Positions 1-11,014 of a stretch of DNA of 64,000 bases are shown in pieces. Source of the DNA: Brachyhypopomus gauderio. Taxonomy: Eukaryota; Chordata; Actinopteri; Gymnotiformes; Hypopomidae. The notes beneath the pieces were generated by a model, which was not told the DNA's origin, ran no database searches, and worked only from the letters and a program-made list of their open reading frames with translations. The stretch covers positions 27,743,989 to 27,807,988 of the forward strand of contig NC_135214.1 of assembly GCF_052324685.1 (NCBI RefSeq). Direction: 5' to 3'. Every line of letters starts with the position of its first letter. Position 1 is the first letter of the stretch. Made by a program: the position numbers and the translations under genes.

Positions 1-3000
1 CTGTCAAAACCATTTCACAGTATTTAAGTTTTTGTTAACCAAGAGCATCTTTCAGACATGCAGTTTTTCTTGCTTGTTCGTAAGTGCGTTCCTTTTCATC
101 AGAAGAGGGCGGGTGGGGGTGTTTGTTTTGGATGGCAGTCTGCAAAAAAGTCCTATTTAAAGGCAGTGTGATTTTGAGCTTGGCTGTGGAGAAGCTTCAC
201 TTTGTTTATAAATAGCTCCTTTGGGCATGAGCGCCCAGAGGTCTGTGCAGCTCGCTCAAGCTGTTTTGGCAGTGTACATAGTTCTGAACCTCAGAAGGTC
301 CATGGTATTCCTGCCCAAGCTTGGAGAAGTGTGCTCTCCTGTTACCACAGTAATTGGCTTATGAGGAGGCTCGGGTCCTAAAAAGAATGTCAGCGTTCGA
401 TTTCTCTGCAATCCTAAGTGAGGAGGTGTCACCATTTATGCTGCTTTCGGGTGACACCAGCTCTTGGCAGAAGCTCTGGGGAAATCATTATGCTGTTTAT
501 ACTTCTCCCCTGTCGCACGCTGCTTCCCTTTGATATTTTCACAATGTTTTCCACTGAGTGATGGTACCTTGCCAGGGTCAGGGGAGAACAAGCCCCTTTT
601 GTAAATTTGTGACCATATTTTAACAGCAGAAAGAGAAAAAGCCAGACAATTGGTGACGTGTAGCAGGGAGTCACCAAGAGAGCTTGAAGGGGCGATCAAT
701 GCTGTCCACCTGGTGTCTTCTTCTCAGCGTAAAGAGATGGAGCTCTAATGATTCCTGGAGCACGTTCAGGCACATTTCGAGAGTGAGCGGAAATGTCTCA
801 GCCTTTGGGGCTGTGAATTATGTAACTCCACCTTAGTACTAATCAGTCTGGAGTATAACTTCTTTTTCTCCAGGTTTATACATATAAGCTTTGGAATACC
901 ACTGCAATCATTATGAGCATTACTTAGCATGGTCTTATTTTATGTTTATTTTACTGAAATATCATAGTTCTTCATTAGTTCAGCATATAGGTGTTTGCTC
1001 TAGGCAGATTTTCAGTTTGTTCCATGTTGCAAAGTCAGACTAATGTAGCATAGTCTTGTCTCAGCATAGGGTCTTTTCCCTAGGCAGGGGATTGAACCCC
1101 ATGTTTCCAAGGGAGCTGTAGCCTTGTTATCCACTACACTGCACCAACAACACATAAACTTTCTGTAGCATTTAAAAACCTCCTGTGTTAAATATCTGTT
1201 AGTATCTTGCAAAACAAATCTCTATATTCATCCATCCAGCAAATGGTTTAATTATAATGACTTTTAAGTCATATACTTTTTTATAAGTATTACAGGAAAA
1301 CAATAGTTTTAGTGTAGTATACCTAGGACAGTAACTGTTCTTACCATTTGTTCACAAGGTTGCCCAAAGTGCATCAGATATGTCAATATGATAATCCAGG
1401 GTCTAATTGTGAAGAACTGGGGAACTGGGAGCACTTAGTGATAATTGTCAGAGTATAACAGGGTTAGACACTGTCATTACAGGGAAGTCAATATGGCAGA
1501 AACTGAAAGGAGATTCGCAAATGATTCCTTGTCAGCGGCGAGAATATTACTGTGGAACAATGTTACTGTTCCAATTGCCTATCAATAGTGAACCAATAGT
1601 GTAGAAACACTAAAGATACCGTAGATAGGAAAACCTTTACAATCACGTTCCATAATCTCATTCATTAATGTTAATTAGTGGAAACTAAAATCTCGGTAAA
1701 TGTTTTAACTCTGGAAGAATAACCATTAGGACATCAGAACTTCCACTGAATGTCTAATGATGTGTACATGTATGTAAGCACACGGTATTTACGGACATTG
1801 GAGACCTGATACATTTTTACTCAGAAATAATGGGCAGACATGTAGAGGAGGGAAGCTCCAGGCCCAGCTCTATCAGCGGCACTTTAAGATGGTTTCTGTG
1901 AGGCTGATTTGTCTGCTCCCGACCTTTCCAACAAACTGTCCCATCATCCAGCAGCAGGGCTCCTGGGGGACCCCATCCATGCTGCCAAGCTTTGCTGGTA
2001 ATGAAGCCTGTCGTCTCCCTCTCCTCCTCCGGATCCAGGATACAGCTCCACCACTGCACAGGTCCGCCATTGATTCAGCGCTGGGCTCCAATCTGCTGCT
2101 ATCTCTCCCCAAGAACCTCTTAGCTGTTCTTGCCCCCCTTTAGATGTTAACTTGTTATAGCCCCTGCTGTGGAGAGGCTCTTTGACAGATAAGCGAATGT
2201 AACTTGATGTGACTTCAGAGAGCTGAAATCTCAAATTATGTCGATTTTTAACCTCCCCTTCGAAGAACTTGTTATGGGGTCTAATTCACATTTACCGGTT
2301 TCAGTGATTTCAATAGCCATATTAATTCATCTGAGCAATGGCGTATTAGTTTTGATTAATGTATGTAGTTTGTGTGCTTTTAAGTAACAGTATACTGGCT
2401 AAAAATGATCAGACTGGCCAGTTTAGGCCAGCTTCCCAGATCTAGACTAAGCCTGAGACTGGGATTTAGTCTATGAATAAAAAAAGGATTTGAAAGGTTG
2501 CTCCCTGTTGGAAATGCAGTTTAGTCTAGCACTGAAGACTTAACCAGTTAACGGCATTAATCTATTTAATAGCTCGTGTAGTATTTTCCAACAACTTTAC
2601 AAGCTTTTTTTCCTCTTGAGACAGTACTATCTATTTTGACTTTTGAGTCTGTTTGCCCGTACCAACCGTAGTGTATAAACAAATCTAGTCTACATTCATG
2701 TTATTTCTTTTCAATAGAATATTCTCTTAGCAAGCATCTTCAAATCCTCTGAGGTGTTGGAATAAAGGCATCATTATACTGTCTCTCTTTTCATTCTTCA
2801 TCTTCATCATCACACGTTTATTTGTGAAATATGCTCACTGTGTAGCATTTTCAATTGAGTGCATCATACACAAATAGTCAAAGGAATTGCATGGAAGTTT
2901 ATTAACACTTAAAGAACTCAATACTTGAGAAAACTAAAACAAAATCAAAGAAAAAGGATACAGTAATAAAAGTCACTTTAAAACCTCATTTTAATTGAAT

Positions 3001-4190
3001 GTAAAATATTTTTAAATGAGCTCCATAGAAAATAATGTAATAAATTAATCACTTCAACAGTCAACAATGTTAATGACAGTAATCATAAAGAAACAAAAAC
3101 AAAGATATCATGGATTGTGAGCACAGACTGGATATAATGCATAGCAAAACAACCCATTTTTATTCAAACAAAACTTTTTAGTATAACATTTTGTGTTACA
3201 TTAGCCATCTTCAATCAAGTTGCGAATGTATTAAAATTACAATTGTTTGACCTCAATTTCAAGACGCTCTAGTGTAACTATGGCACTTTCCATGGAGTTA
3301 GTTAAAAAGCTGTCTAACAACACAGTTTCCTTTCAAAGTTGCTACATCTACCTCTATGTCCTGTGTTACAACTTCTCCTTCTTTGTTTGACTTCTCCTTG
3401 GAACATAATGACTTTACAATATTTGGCACCCTTGTGTAATATGTGTTATGTCTCCTAGAATACTGTCCAAATGATATGTATTAACAATAACAATATTTCA
3501 TTATTAAGAACAAATTATAATAAATATAATAAGTGTTGCAGCTCATCTATTGTGCTGTTATACACCTTAACAGTAAGCTATAGAACAACCACACAGGAGT
3601 AAACGATAAGACTTTTCACCTTTTTCATAAAAGCTTGTGAGCCAACATTTACTTTGACTGTTCTAACTGACTGTTATATTTCAAAAGGGGTTTGATTCTG
3701 ATTAAAATATTACATATTTGTAAATTCCAACCATACTATGATCTTGTTATAATATACACTAATTATAACAATACTAAATTTGTTCATAAAAAGGCAATAA
3801 TGTTGTGATTTTTAGGGTGATGACTTACATAGTGTGAAAAATGTTTTCAATCCACATGTTCAGAAAAAAATCTAACTTTAGAGGTATCAATACATGTATG
3901 TATAGAAGTTCTTCAACTTCTAAGATGAATAATACATAAAATTATATGACGTTACTGAACATTATTACTATAGTCATCGACATTAAATGAACATAGTAAT
4001 GAAGTTGCACTTTGCTGTGGTTGGGTTATGATGTTATTAGCTTATTGTGTTATTTAACAGCTTGGATGACGTTATCTTGCTAGTTAATCCTAATGGTTTA
4101 GCGCTGCATACTAGCTCATTCATTACAGCAACAGTGGCTCTCTGTGACCTCATTCAGTGCTCACAGTCCTACTGAGGGCATATCCAACTA
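1..4190. other. intergenic region, no gene recognised
   Basis: No reading frame here resembles a known protein, and the short ORFs lack flanking splice signals. The stretch is mostly AT-rich, with two GC-raised patches (about 150-650 and 1840-2150) and one tRNA-like SINE fragment near 1100. The part next to ppic (from about 4190) is probably its 3' UTR. In human, SNX24 lies beyond PPIC, but no SNX24 exon was recognised here. Confidence 0.6.
1060..1155 (-). mobile_element. tRNA-derived SINE fragment or tRNA pseudogene
   Basis: Read on the minus strand, the segment has an A-box-like stretch (TGGTGCAGTGTAGTGG, ending near 1130). About 45 nt further on is a perfect T-arm/B-box-like stem, GGGGTTCAATCCCC (about 1088-1101). 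This is the internal polymerase III promoter layout of tRNA-derived SINEs. The 3' part does not fold as a functional tRNA acceptor stem and no CCA end is seen, so an intact tRNA gene is unlikely. Family assignment would need a repeat library. Confidence 0.45.
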
Positions 4191-4196
4191 TTTAAT
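4191..4196 (-). terminator. possible ppic poly(A) signal (ATTAAA)
   Basis: The minus strand reads ATTAAA about 58 nt past the ppic stop codon. It is the closest plausible polyadenylation hexamer. No canonical AATAAA was noted on the minus strand within about 1 kb downstream. Weak evidence from position alone. Confidence 0.25.
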
Positions 4197-4253
4197 GAAG
4201 GAGAAAGGAGAAAAATAAAATTGTGAGGTCCCCTTATGGCCTGGTGTGTCGGG

Positions 4254-6251
4254 CTACCAACCCTCCACCTCCACAACAAAGGGCTCTTTGACCTCAATCT
4301 TCCCACTGTTCACTATCACACATTCTGTGTAGGGAACGTTTCTGTCATTGGTGTCCTGGAGCTCAATTGTGTGAACTACAGCCTGCAATGGAAAACCAAA
4401 CAGAACAAAACATTTTATTGAACTAAAAAGCACTTTTTTGTACATTTGCAAAATTATATTTGTCCATTATATCTGACTATTATAAGTAATTAATAAAGTA
4501 ATTGCTCTTGTGGTCCAATAATCTACCATGCAGACACTGTGCAGACACTGTGCAGACACCTACCATGCCTTCCAAGACCTTGCCGAAGACAATGTGCTTG
4601 CCGTCCAGCCAGGGAGCTCTTGCTAAAGTGATGAAGAACTGTGAGCTGTTGGTATCAGCGCCGGCATTAGCCATGCTGACCCAGCCCGTGCCCTGGTGCT
4701 TCAGCTTAAAGTTCTCATCTGCAAACGTCTTACCGTAGATGCTCTTGCCTGGAGAGACAGACACAAATCACGAAAGACGCACTGCAGCTTGCACAAACCT
4801 TCACCGAGCTCTTTTATCGAAGGTTTGACCTCCAGCCACTAGGAGTGTCATTTGGGATTCATGTAATACAGTGAAAATCCAATTGTCACCTCCTGATCCG
4901 TCTCCAGCTGTGAAGTCACCTCCTTGAATCATGAAGTCTTTGATGACACGGTGGAACTTGCTGTCTTTGTATCCATATCCTTTCTAGAATGTGAAAATGA
5001 TCTGAGTTGCAGGTAAAGCAAATACACTTCAATGGAAGCATGTTGCAATGATTTCAAAGTACGGTCTATTTATGATTTCACACTATGGTTCTGTTAGACA
5101 CATTTTATTAAGGTGGCAACCTAAAATTAAGCATCAATGTTTTAAGAGTGGTGCTTTACAATACTACAAGATAATAATAATTAAGCACCCAGATATTGAG
5201 GTTTTCACTGGTTCATTTGAAAATACAAAGCAACTGCCTACCTCTCCAGTGGCAAGAGCAACAAAGTTCTTCACTGTTAAAGGGACAACCTCTCCAAATA
5301 GCCCAATCACAATTCTGCCAACCTCGTGTCCTCCCACTGTGATGTCAAAAAACACCTGCAACAAGCCCCAAGGAAGAACTGAGCAATACGAGAAACTGTA
5401 ATACAAACAAAGTGAAATGCAATATAAAGTATATACAAATATATAAATTGAGCTAAATGCAAAAATAATACTCTGTGTGTTCTCCAAAGCTCTGGAAAAT
5501 AGCCCTACTTGAATTAAAAGGCAATGGCTTCTACATTTAGCGACGTCTTTCTTATTCCAGGTATGAGATGTGTACTTGAAAATATTATTCCCATATTATC
5601 ATGATGAGAGATTGCTATTTTGCCATAACTAATAATAATCACTTGACTAATGCACTTATGCTCCATCGCGTGAAACTTTGAAGCGGAAGGGTAAATGCGC
5701 AGAGACGTGTCCTCGTGCCACTGCGAGAGCGCGAGACCGCTAATGTTTATTTAGATCTCCGGTAAGACAAATACTGAGAGCAGTCAGACTGCGCGTATCT
5801 TTGGTCGCAGTCGGTCTGATGCACTCAAGGAGCATAGCTACTGTGAACATTTATATACGTTGACCACCTCAGCCGTTTTGTCTTTTGAAAATATTTGTCG
5901 TGTGCATTTCACACAAGCATGTTTATTAATGCAGTTAAATGCAGTCCAGCATGACATGACACGGATAAATACGCCGTCTTCGTCCATTAAGGTCAGACGA
6001 CAAGTAAAGTCATAACTGCGACGAACACAAAAGGTTTTAGCTGCTATTTCTGCAATATTTTTTAAAGTAGAAGCGTGTTTCCCCAATTTTTTATCCTACA
6101 GTGTCCTTAGAATCGGCAAAATGTCATCTTAAGAACGGGAGCTACTCACCTTATCCGTTACTTTCGGCCCGACCTTTGCTTTGGAATAAACTGCATTTCC
6201 TAAAAATGGCAAATAAAAAATAAAGAATTTCCAAATATTACCCCAGTACAT
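4254..6251 (-). CDS. ppic: peptidyl-prolyl cis-trans isomerase C (cyclophilin C)
   Basis: Cyclophilin that catalyses cis-trans isomerisation of X-proline bonds, expected in the ER/secretory pathway. Coding exons on the minus strand: 6150-6251, 5242-5355, 4890-4983, 4564-4748 and 4254-4382 (stop at 4254-4256). They give 207 aa, against 212 in human PPIC. Residues 1-23 are a hydrophobic, aromatic-rich signal peptide; the mature protein begins around [11 protein letters not shown]. The catalytic landmarks are present: [15 protein letters not shown] (active-site Arg and Phe), NSSQFFITL (Gln) and [14 protein letters not shown] (Trp, His). The C-terminus ends in VEVEGW, like PPIC (VEIADW), with no KDEL-like signal; this favours ppic over ppib. 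All introns are GT-AG and phases match. The neighbour prdm6 (divergent) is the same as in human. An out-of-frame upstream ATG lies at 6340-6342. Confidence 0.95.
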
Positions 6252-6460
6252 GTCTGAATTTGATTTTAGCGACGATGTAGCTAGGTAGCTAACTAGCTAC
6301 TGCGGAGAAAATCTGAGATTTCACATTTGCTTCCTGTGCCATGCTCCTCCTCCTGGACAAGAACGTCATAACTGGGAAAATGGATGAAGGTCTCTGGGGA
6401 GGACCGTGTTCTTTAAAATCATACGAGCATTTAGTTTAACTTGACGGGATCATAGGGGAC

Positions 6461-6495
6461 GTGAATGAATGAATGAATGAATGAATGAATGAATG
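6461..6495. repeat. (GAAT)n microsatellite
   Basis: About eight tandem copies of GAAT, just upstream of the ppic first exon. Confidence 0.9.
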
Positions 6496-8376
6496 GCAAC
6501 AAATGTCAAACCTAGAGTAATGTTTTGAACCCAAAAACCCCAACCAGTTTCATTGTGTGTTCACTTCTTAATAGGCATACATTGCCTTGTTAACACTTTT
6601 CAGGTGGCTCTTGATATATTAGTCACCGCTGATTTGCCTATGGGATGTAACACAGAAGCAGTTGACCCTACCAGGTCTCAGCATTACACATTTGCATTTA
6701 AAGCCTATTGATTCTTTAATCAGATCACAGGAGGCAAAGGTAGGTTACAAGCTTCATTAAACTCATTTTAGAGACAAGCAAAGACATAAACCTGAAGTCT
6801 GAAGCAGTGGATAGCTACTTGTGGAACAGGTAACAGACTGAAAAAGTTTCAGTATCACCGAATCAGCATCAACTTGGTAATTATGAGAAAGTGTTCAGAC
6901 GTGACACCTTTAATCTCTTGTTGCTTTTCTAAAATGAGTTGCATCATGTTATTTTAGAAACTGGAGCCTGAGGTGTAGGCTACTTTTTGCAACACCATTT
7001 AAAGTCTTTTTCTGTTCCAAAGCTTTTTTATTTTTTGCTTCAGTTTTGGCCATTTTCCACTCTCCTGTTATCCACATGTGTTTAATGATTTTGCATATGA
7101 ATTGAAAAATCTCAGTCATGCACAGCAGGTTGCAGAAGGTCAACAACACCTTTAATCTATTTCCTCGCGCTTGGCTGACATCCAGCCACTGTTCTGAAAG
7201 CTCGGGCTGTTATGAGAGATTTTAGGGCTCTGTATTACACATTCATTCTATTGCTCATTTAACACCATTTTAAATACTGGCCCCAAAGGTCACTGAAGAT
7301 CATAAGAGCATAATCCCACATGATGTTCTGCAGTCTTATTTAGATACCTAGCATGCAGCATTGTGAGAACCTTATGTTAGTTCTCGGTTGCTATTAGTGA
7401 CATAAACACTTTCTTAGTGTAGGATCAACAGGTAGCCATAGGTGCCCAAGGATGTAATTACTGCACGGTCTCCATCTGAGACCAGTCCAGCACTGTAGCG
7501 TTCATTTACTGCTTATGACTGCTGACTTTGTTGCATATAAACATAATAACTCTATAGTTACATCTCTTAAAACAATGCACTGATGTATTGCCAAACTATT
7601 GTACTATGTATTGTCTTTTTCATCTTGTTATAATTGCTGCATGCTGTCAAGAGAAAATGATATAATAAATGGTGCATATGTTAGTGTTACTTATAGTTTA
7701 TAATACTACGATATACATTTCTTTGAATGAAAAGATAAATTCAATATGACTGTACAAACACCCTTTGCACAATGACATTTAATTTCTTTTGTAATAGTCA
7801 CTGTTTGGCTAAGAGGTAAGAGTGGCATACACTAAGACTTTTTATCTGACATATAAATAAAAACGTTTCCCTTATTCCCCTGTTTTCCCCTAACAAACAT
7901 TAGCAAAGATACTACCATTCTGTAACATTGTCTTTTGTCACAAAGGGCCAGGCAGAGGTTACATGGCATTTAACCAATTAAAATATTGTCAAGTCTAATC
8001 TAAGTTTTTGTATAACTTTGAAGGTATCTTAATATGAATGGAGAGGATAGTGTCCATGGTCTATAACAATTAAAAAGTTGGATGACTTTGTAGGTGTGAT
8101 GATGTAACTGGAAATGATATTGTCAATGATCTGAAGCTGTGTTAAATGTTGTGAAGGTTTGGTAAAGTCTCTGGAGCTTTGGATAAACTTAAGTCCATTC
8201 ACAGCTACACCATAGCAGCAAAGGAAAACAAACATGAATACTTAACGTATATAATTGACATGACACTTAATACATGTATTGTTTCATGTACATGTAGGAG
8301 TATCCAAGTTTATCCTTGAATCCTACAGTCTAAGGCAGGAATGTTCCCTGGGCAGGATACCAGCACAAAGCTGGCT

Positions 8377-8396
8377 TATGTATGTATGTATGTATG

Positions 8397-8491
<95 letters not shown>
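8377..8491. repeat. compound (TATG)n(TATC)n microsatellite
   Basis: A short TATG run leads into about 23 uninterrupted copies of TATC (GATA on the other strand). It is open in all frames and produces spurious Tyr-Leu-Ser-Ile repeat ORFs that are not genes. Confidence 0.97.
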
Positions 8492-9059
8492 GTTCTATTC
8501 AATTTTATTTCTTTATAATAAATTACATCTGTTACAGTTGTCATTGTATGGAAAACATGTGTGCACAATTACTGTAAATGATTAAAGAGGTTAGTCATAA
8601 ATGTAACTACTGCATTATCAAAACTAAACTATTTTGTATGTATTATACTGCTTAACTGAAAGAAATTCAAATAAAGCCATTTAAAGCCAAAGTTTAGCCA
8701 AGTCTTTTCCCCCCATAGTCACAGAAATATGTATGACATAACACTCATAACACTAATTGATGAATGACGGACTACAGAACCAAAGTGAAAAAGGATCATT
8801 CTGTAATATTTGCATTGTCGTTAGGAGTTGATTGGACTGTAAAAATGCAGTCGTGACAATCGTGTTCTCTTTTGAATAGGGTTTTAATGGGCAATTTATT
8901 ACTCTTTCCCCAATACACTTGTGTTCAAATATCAGTTGAAACAACAGGATGACCACCAACTCCCTTCTGAATAAACGTCTATATTAATGAATTATATACT
9001 CAGCAACCCGTGACCTTAAAACCATAATAGGAGACATTTGGGGCACGGAGAGAGGTTGC

Positions 9060-9330
9060 TGAATTCTTTATCGGACTCCTGTCAAAGGGGGCCGTTCATT
9101 TGTCTTTCGGGCGTCAGGCGAATTAATTAACAGGAAATGCAAACGTTCTAATTGAATGTCAAACAGAGGTCCCTGGTATGTAAATGAAAGCAACACTTGT
9201 TTAGGTGCTTTCACATCAAAGTTTATGCAAATATACAAATTAACCATACGCTCCACTTAGTCTTAATAAATGGTTATTTGGCGAATAAAACGATGCATTT
9301 CAGCAGGTAATGTATTGATCCTGTGCTCTC
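9060..9330. promoter_or_regulatory. candidate enhancer with octamer and homeodomain sites, upstream of prdm6
   Basis: Within about 110 bp there is an exact POU octamer ATGCAAAT (9225-9232), two near-octamers (ATGCAAA at 9137-9143, ATGTAAAT at 9178-9185) and a palindromic TTAATTAA (9123-9130). The cluster lies about 1.3 kb upstream of the prdm6 promoter. Sequence alone does not show function, and AT-rich DNA makes some of these matches by chance. Confidence 0.3.
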
Positions 9331-10389
9331 GCGAGTGCACTTAATTTCAATAGTCATTTATCAATGAAAAAAAAATACATTGTCATATAAACCATTATTA
9401 CTGTAGAATGTCCTAACACCCGAAACCTTATCATAATGGGTATATAGGCCATGTGTAAATCAAGAATGTAAAATACAACAGCAACGTCAACAGCAGCTGT
9501 ACCAACAAAGACAACTACTTTAATAGTAGTAACAATAAATTAGGGTTGTCAGGGCACTTACAAACACGAGTTATTACGATCCCAGGTTGTTGCATCCGAC
9601 CTTTATGTGTCGTGAGGTAACCAAATTTTGTGTCATTAGCGATATAGTCTATTATTCTTTTTAGAAAAATCACATTCAGTGTAAAATAAAAGCTTTGTGT
9701 GTTTTGTTATTAGCCACATTCTTTTACAGCGAATTGCATCTGTAGACAAGAATTCATTTTTAGACGATTATGTTTGTGTTTTGGTTCGTTATCAATCTAC
9801 AGAGACTTCTGGAAGACGAATGGCCCTGTCAAAATGACGCCAGTCAAAACATTTTACCACCCCTCTGGACAGAACTGTGTAAAATACCCTACATTTAGAT
9901 ATACAGACACTATCCAAACAGCTTTAACTTTCTCAAGCGTCTGAGAGAGGGTGGGAAACATTTCGGCTGGATAACAAGTTGCTGTAACAATACCATGAGG
10001 TCCGTTATCCTGAAGTGCATTTTATTTCACGTTTAAATCTTGATCAACAGTTCTGAGCCAAGATACATAGGTTACAGCTCAATTGCTGGTTATTCATTAA
10101 TAACATGTTAAACTGAATTTTTGAAAGTGCTCTCCAAATGTGGGTTTGAGGACATATGACATTTATTCAGGCTCTGTGTGGAACGAAGAGCTGTAGGTGA
10201 TGAAAAACTTAACCTCATACCTAAAACCTAAAATCTCATACATTCTTTTATTTTTTCTTAGAAAATGGCTCCGCAAAATGTTGTTAAAATTGTATTAAAT
10301 TAGTTTAAGCCGTAAACACGACCAACACCAACTTTTCCTAATAACAAATGTTGCGTTACATTCTACTAGTTATTATACCCTCTTCTTCC

Positions 10390-10640
10390 CTCTCACCCTT
10401 ACTGGCGCGCGACCCACGTGTTCCATCAGGGGCTCTCGAGCGCTGAGAGGAGGGTAGGCGCGTGAGAGGAGGGTAGGCGCGCGCGTGAGAGGGAGAGAAC
10501 GTTCCTGTTTTCTCAAGCCACAGAATTCACGGAGCGAGCGCAGAGTGTCTTACGGTCAATACTGTTATGGTGTAAGCGTCTGGGAATTACAGTTTAGACT
10601 CATCGGCCCTGACAAACTCGCTTGGGCTAACAGGGTAAGT
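10390..10640 (+). promoter_or_regulatory. prdm6: prdm6 promoter and probable non-coding first exon
   Basis: A CpG-rich island in AT-rich surroundings, with several GCGCGC runs, a CACGTG E-box near 10416 and no obvious TATA box. A strong splice donor (CAGG then GTAAGT, at 10634/10635) ends it. Acceptor-like TAG (ending 11002) and CAG (ending 11008) occur just before the prdm6 ATG at 11015. I infer a 5' UTR exon here joined to the first coding exon. A 19-bp unit is tandemly duplicated at 10444-10481. The transcription start is not determined. Confidence 0.55.
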
Positions 10641-11014
10641 CTTCTACTACATGCTCGGAACGTTCTTTTGAACGATGAACGATTTAATGTGACTTTGAGA
10701 TGATGCGAAAACTACAGACGTCAAATAATTGACAGTGTAGAAGTCTCGAAAATGAGGATCCTGTAGGTTTTTAAGCAGTACAGTAGACCTGGTTGGTGTT
10801 CGTTATTTTTCACTCAGTCTGCATGTTTTATATATGAAAGCCACTGTTTACACAGATTTGCTATAGCCTGTATTATCCTGCTTCTTTCTGGTGGAAACTT
10901 AAAAGGTTTTTGCTAACTAGCCTACAGCAGGTACGTAAGAGAATAACATAAAACAAACAAAAACACATCACTGACAGCTCGTCTTGTTCATGCGTCCCGT
11001 AGTCGCAGAAGGAC

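Larger units (their letters stand above)
6400..10390. other. ppic-prdm6 divergent intergenic spacer
   Basis: No protein-coding exon was recognised. ppic and prdm6 are transcribed away from each other, so this 4 kb holds both promoters and any distal elements. It is AT-rich, with a long tetranucleotide repeat at 8377-8491 and a segment dense in octamer and homeodomain-like sites at 9060-9330. Confidence 0.6.

Noticed and set aside
206-215. MEF2-like site TTATAAATAG near the left edge
   Set aside because: A perfect match to a short degenerate motif is expected often in AT-rich DNA, and it is far from any gene in the window.
1817-2234. Overlapping open frames on both strands in a GC-raised patch
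   Set aside because: No family resemblance or splice context; probably non-coding.
4254-6251. Assignment of the cyclophilin as ppib
   Set aside because: The C-terminus (FVVEVEGW) and the position beside prdm6 fit PPIC; PPIB lies elsewhere and ends differently.
8279-8585. Overlapping open frames encoding Tyr-Leu-Ser-Ile repeats
   Set aside because: Direct translation of the TATC microsatellite; not a gene.
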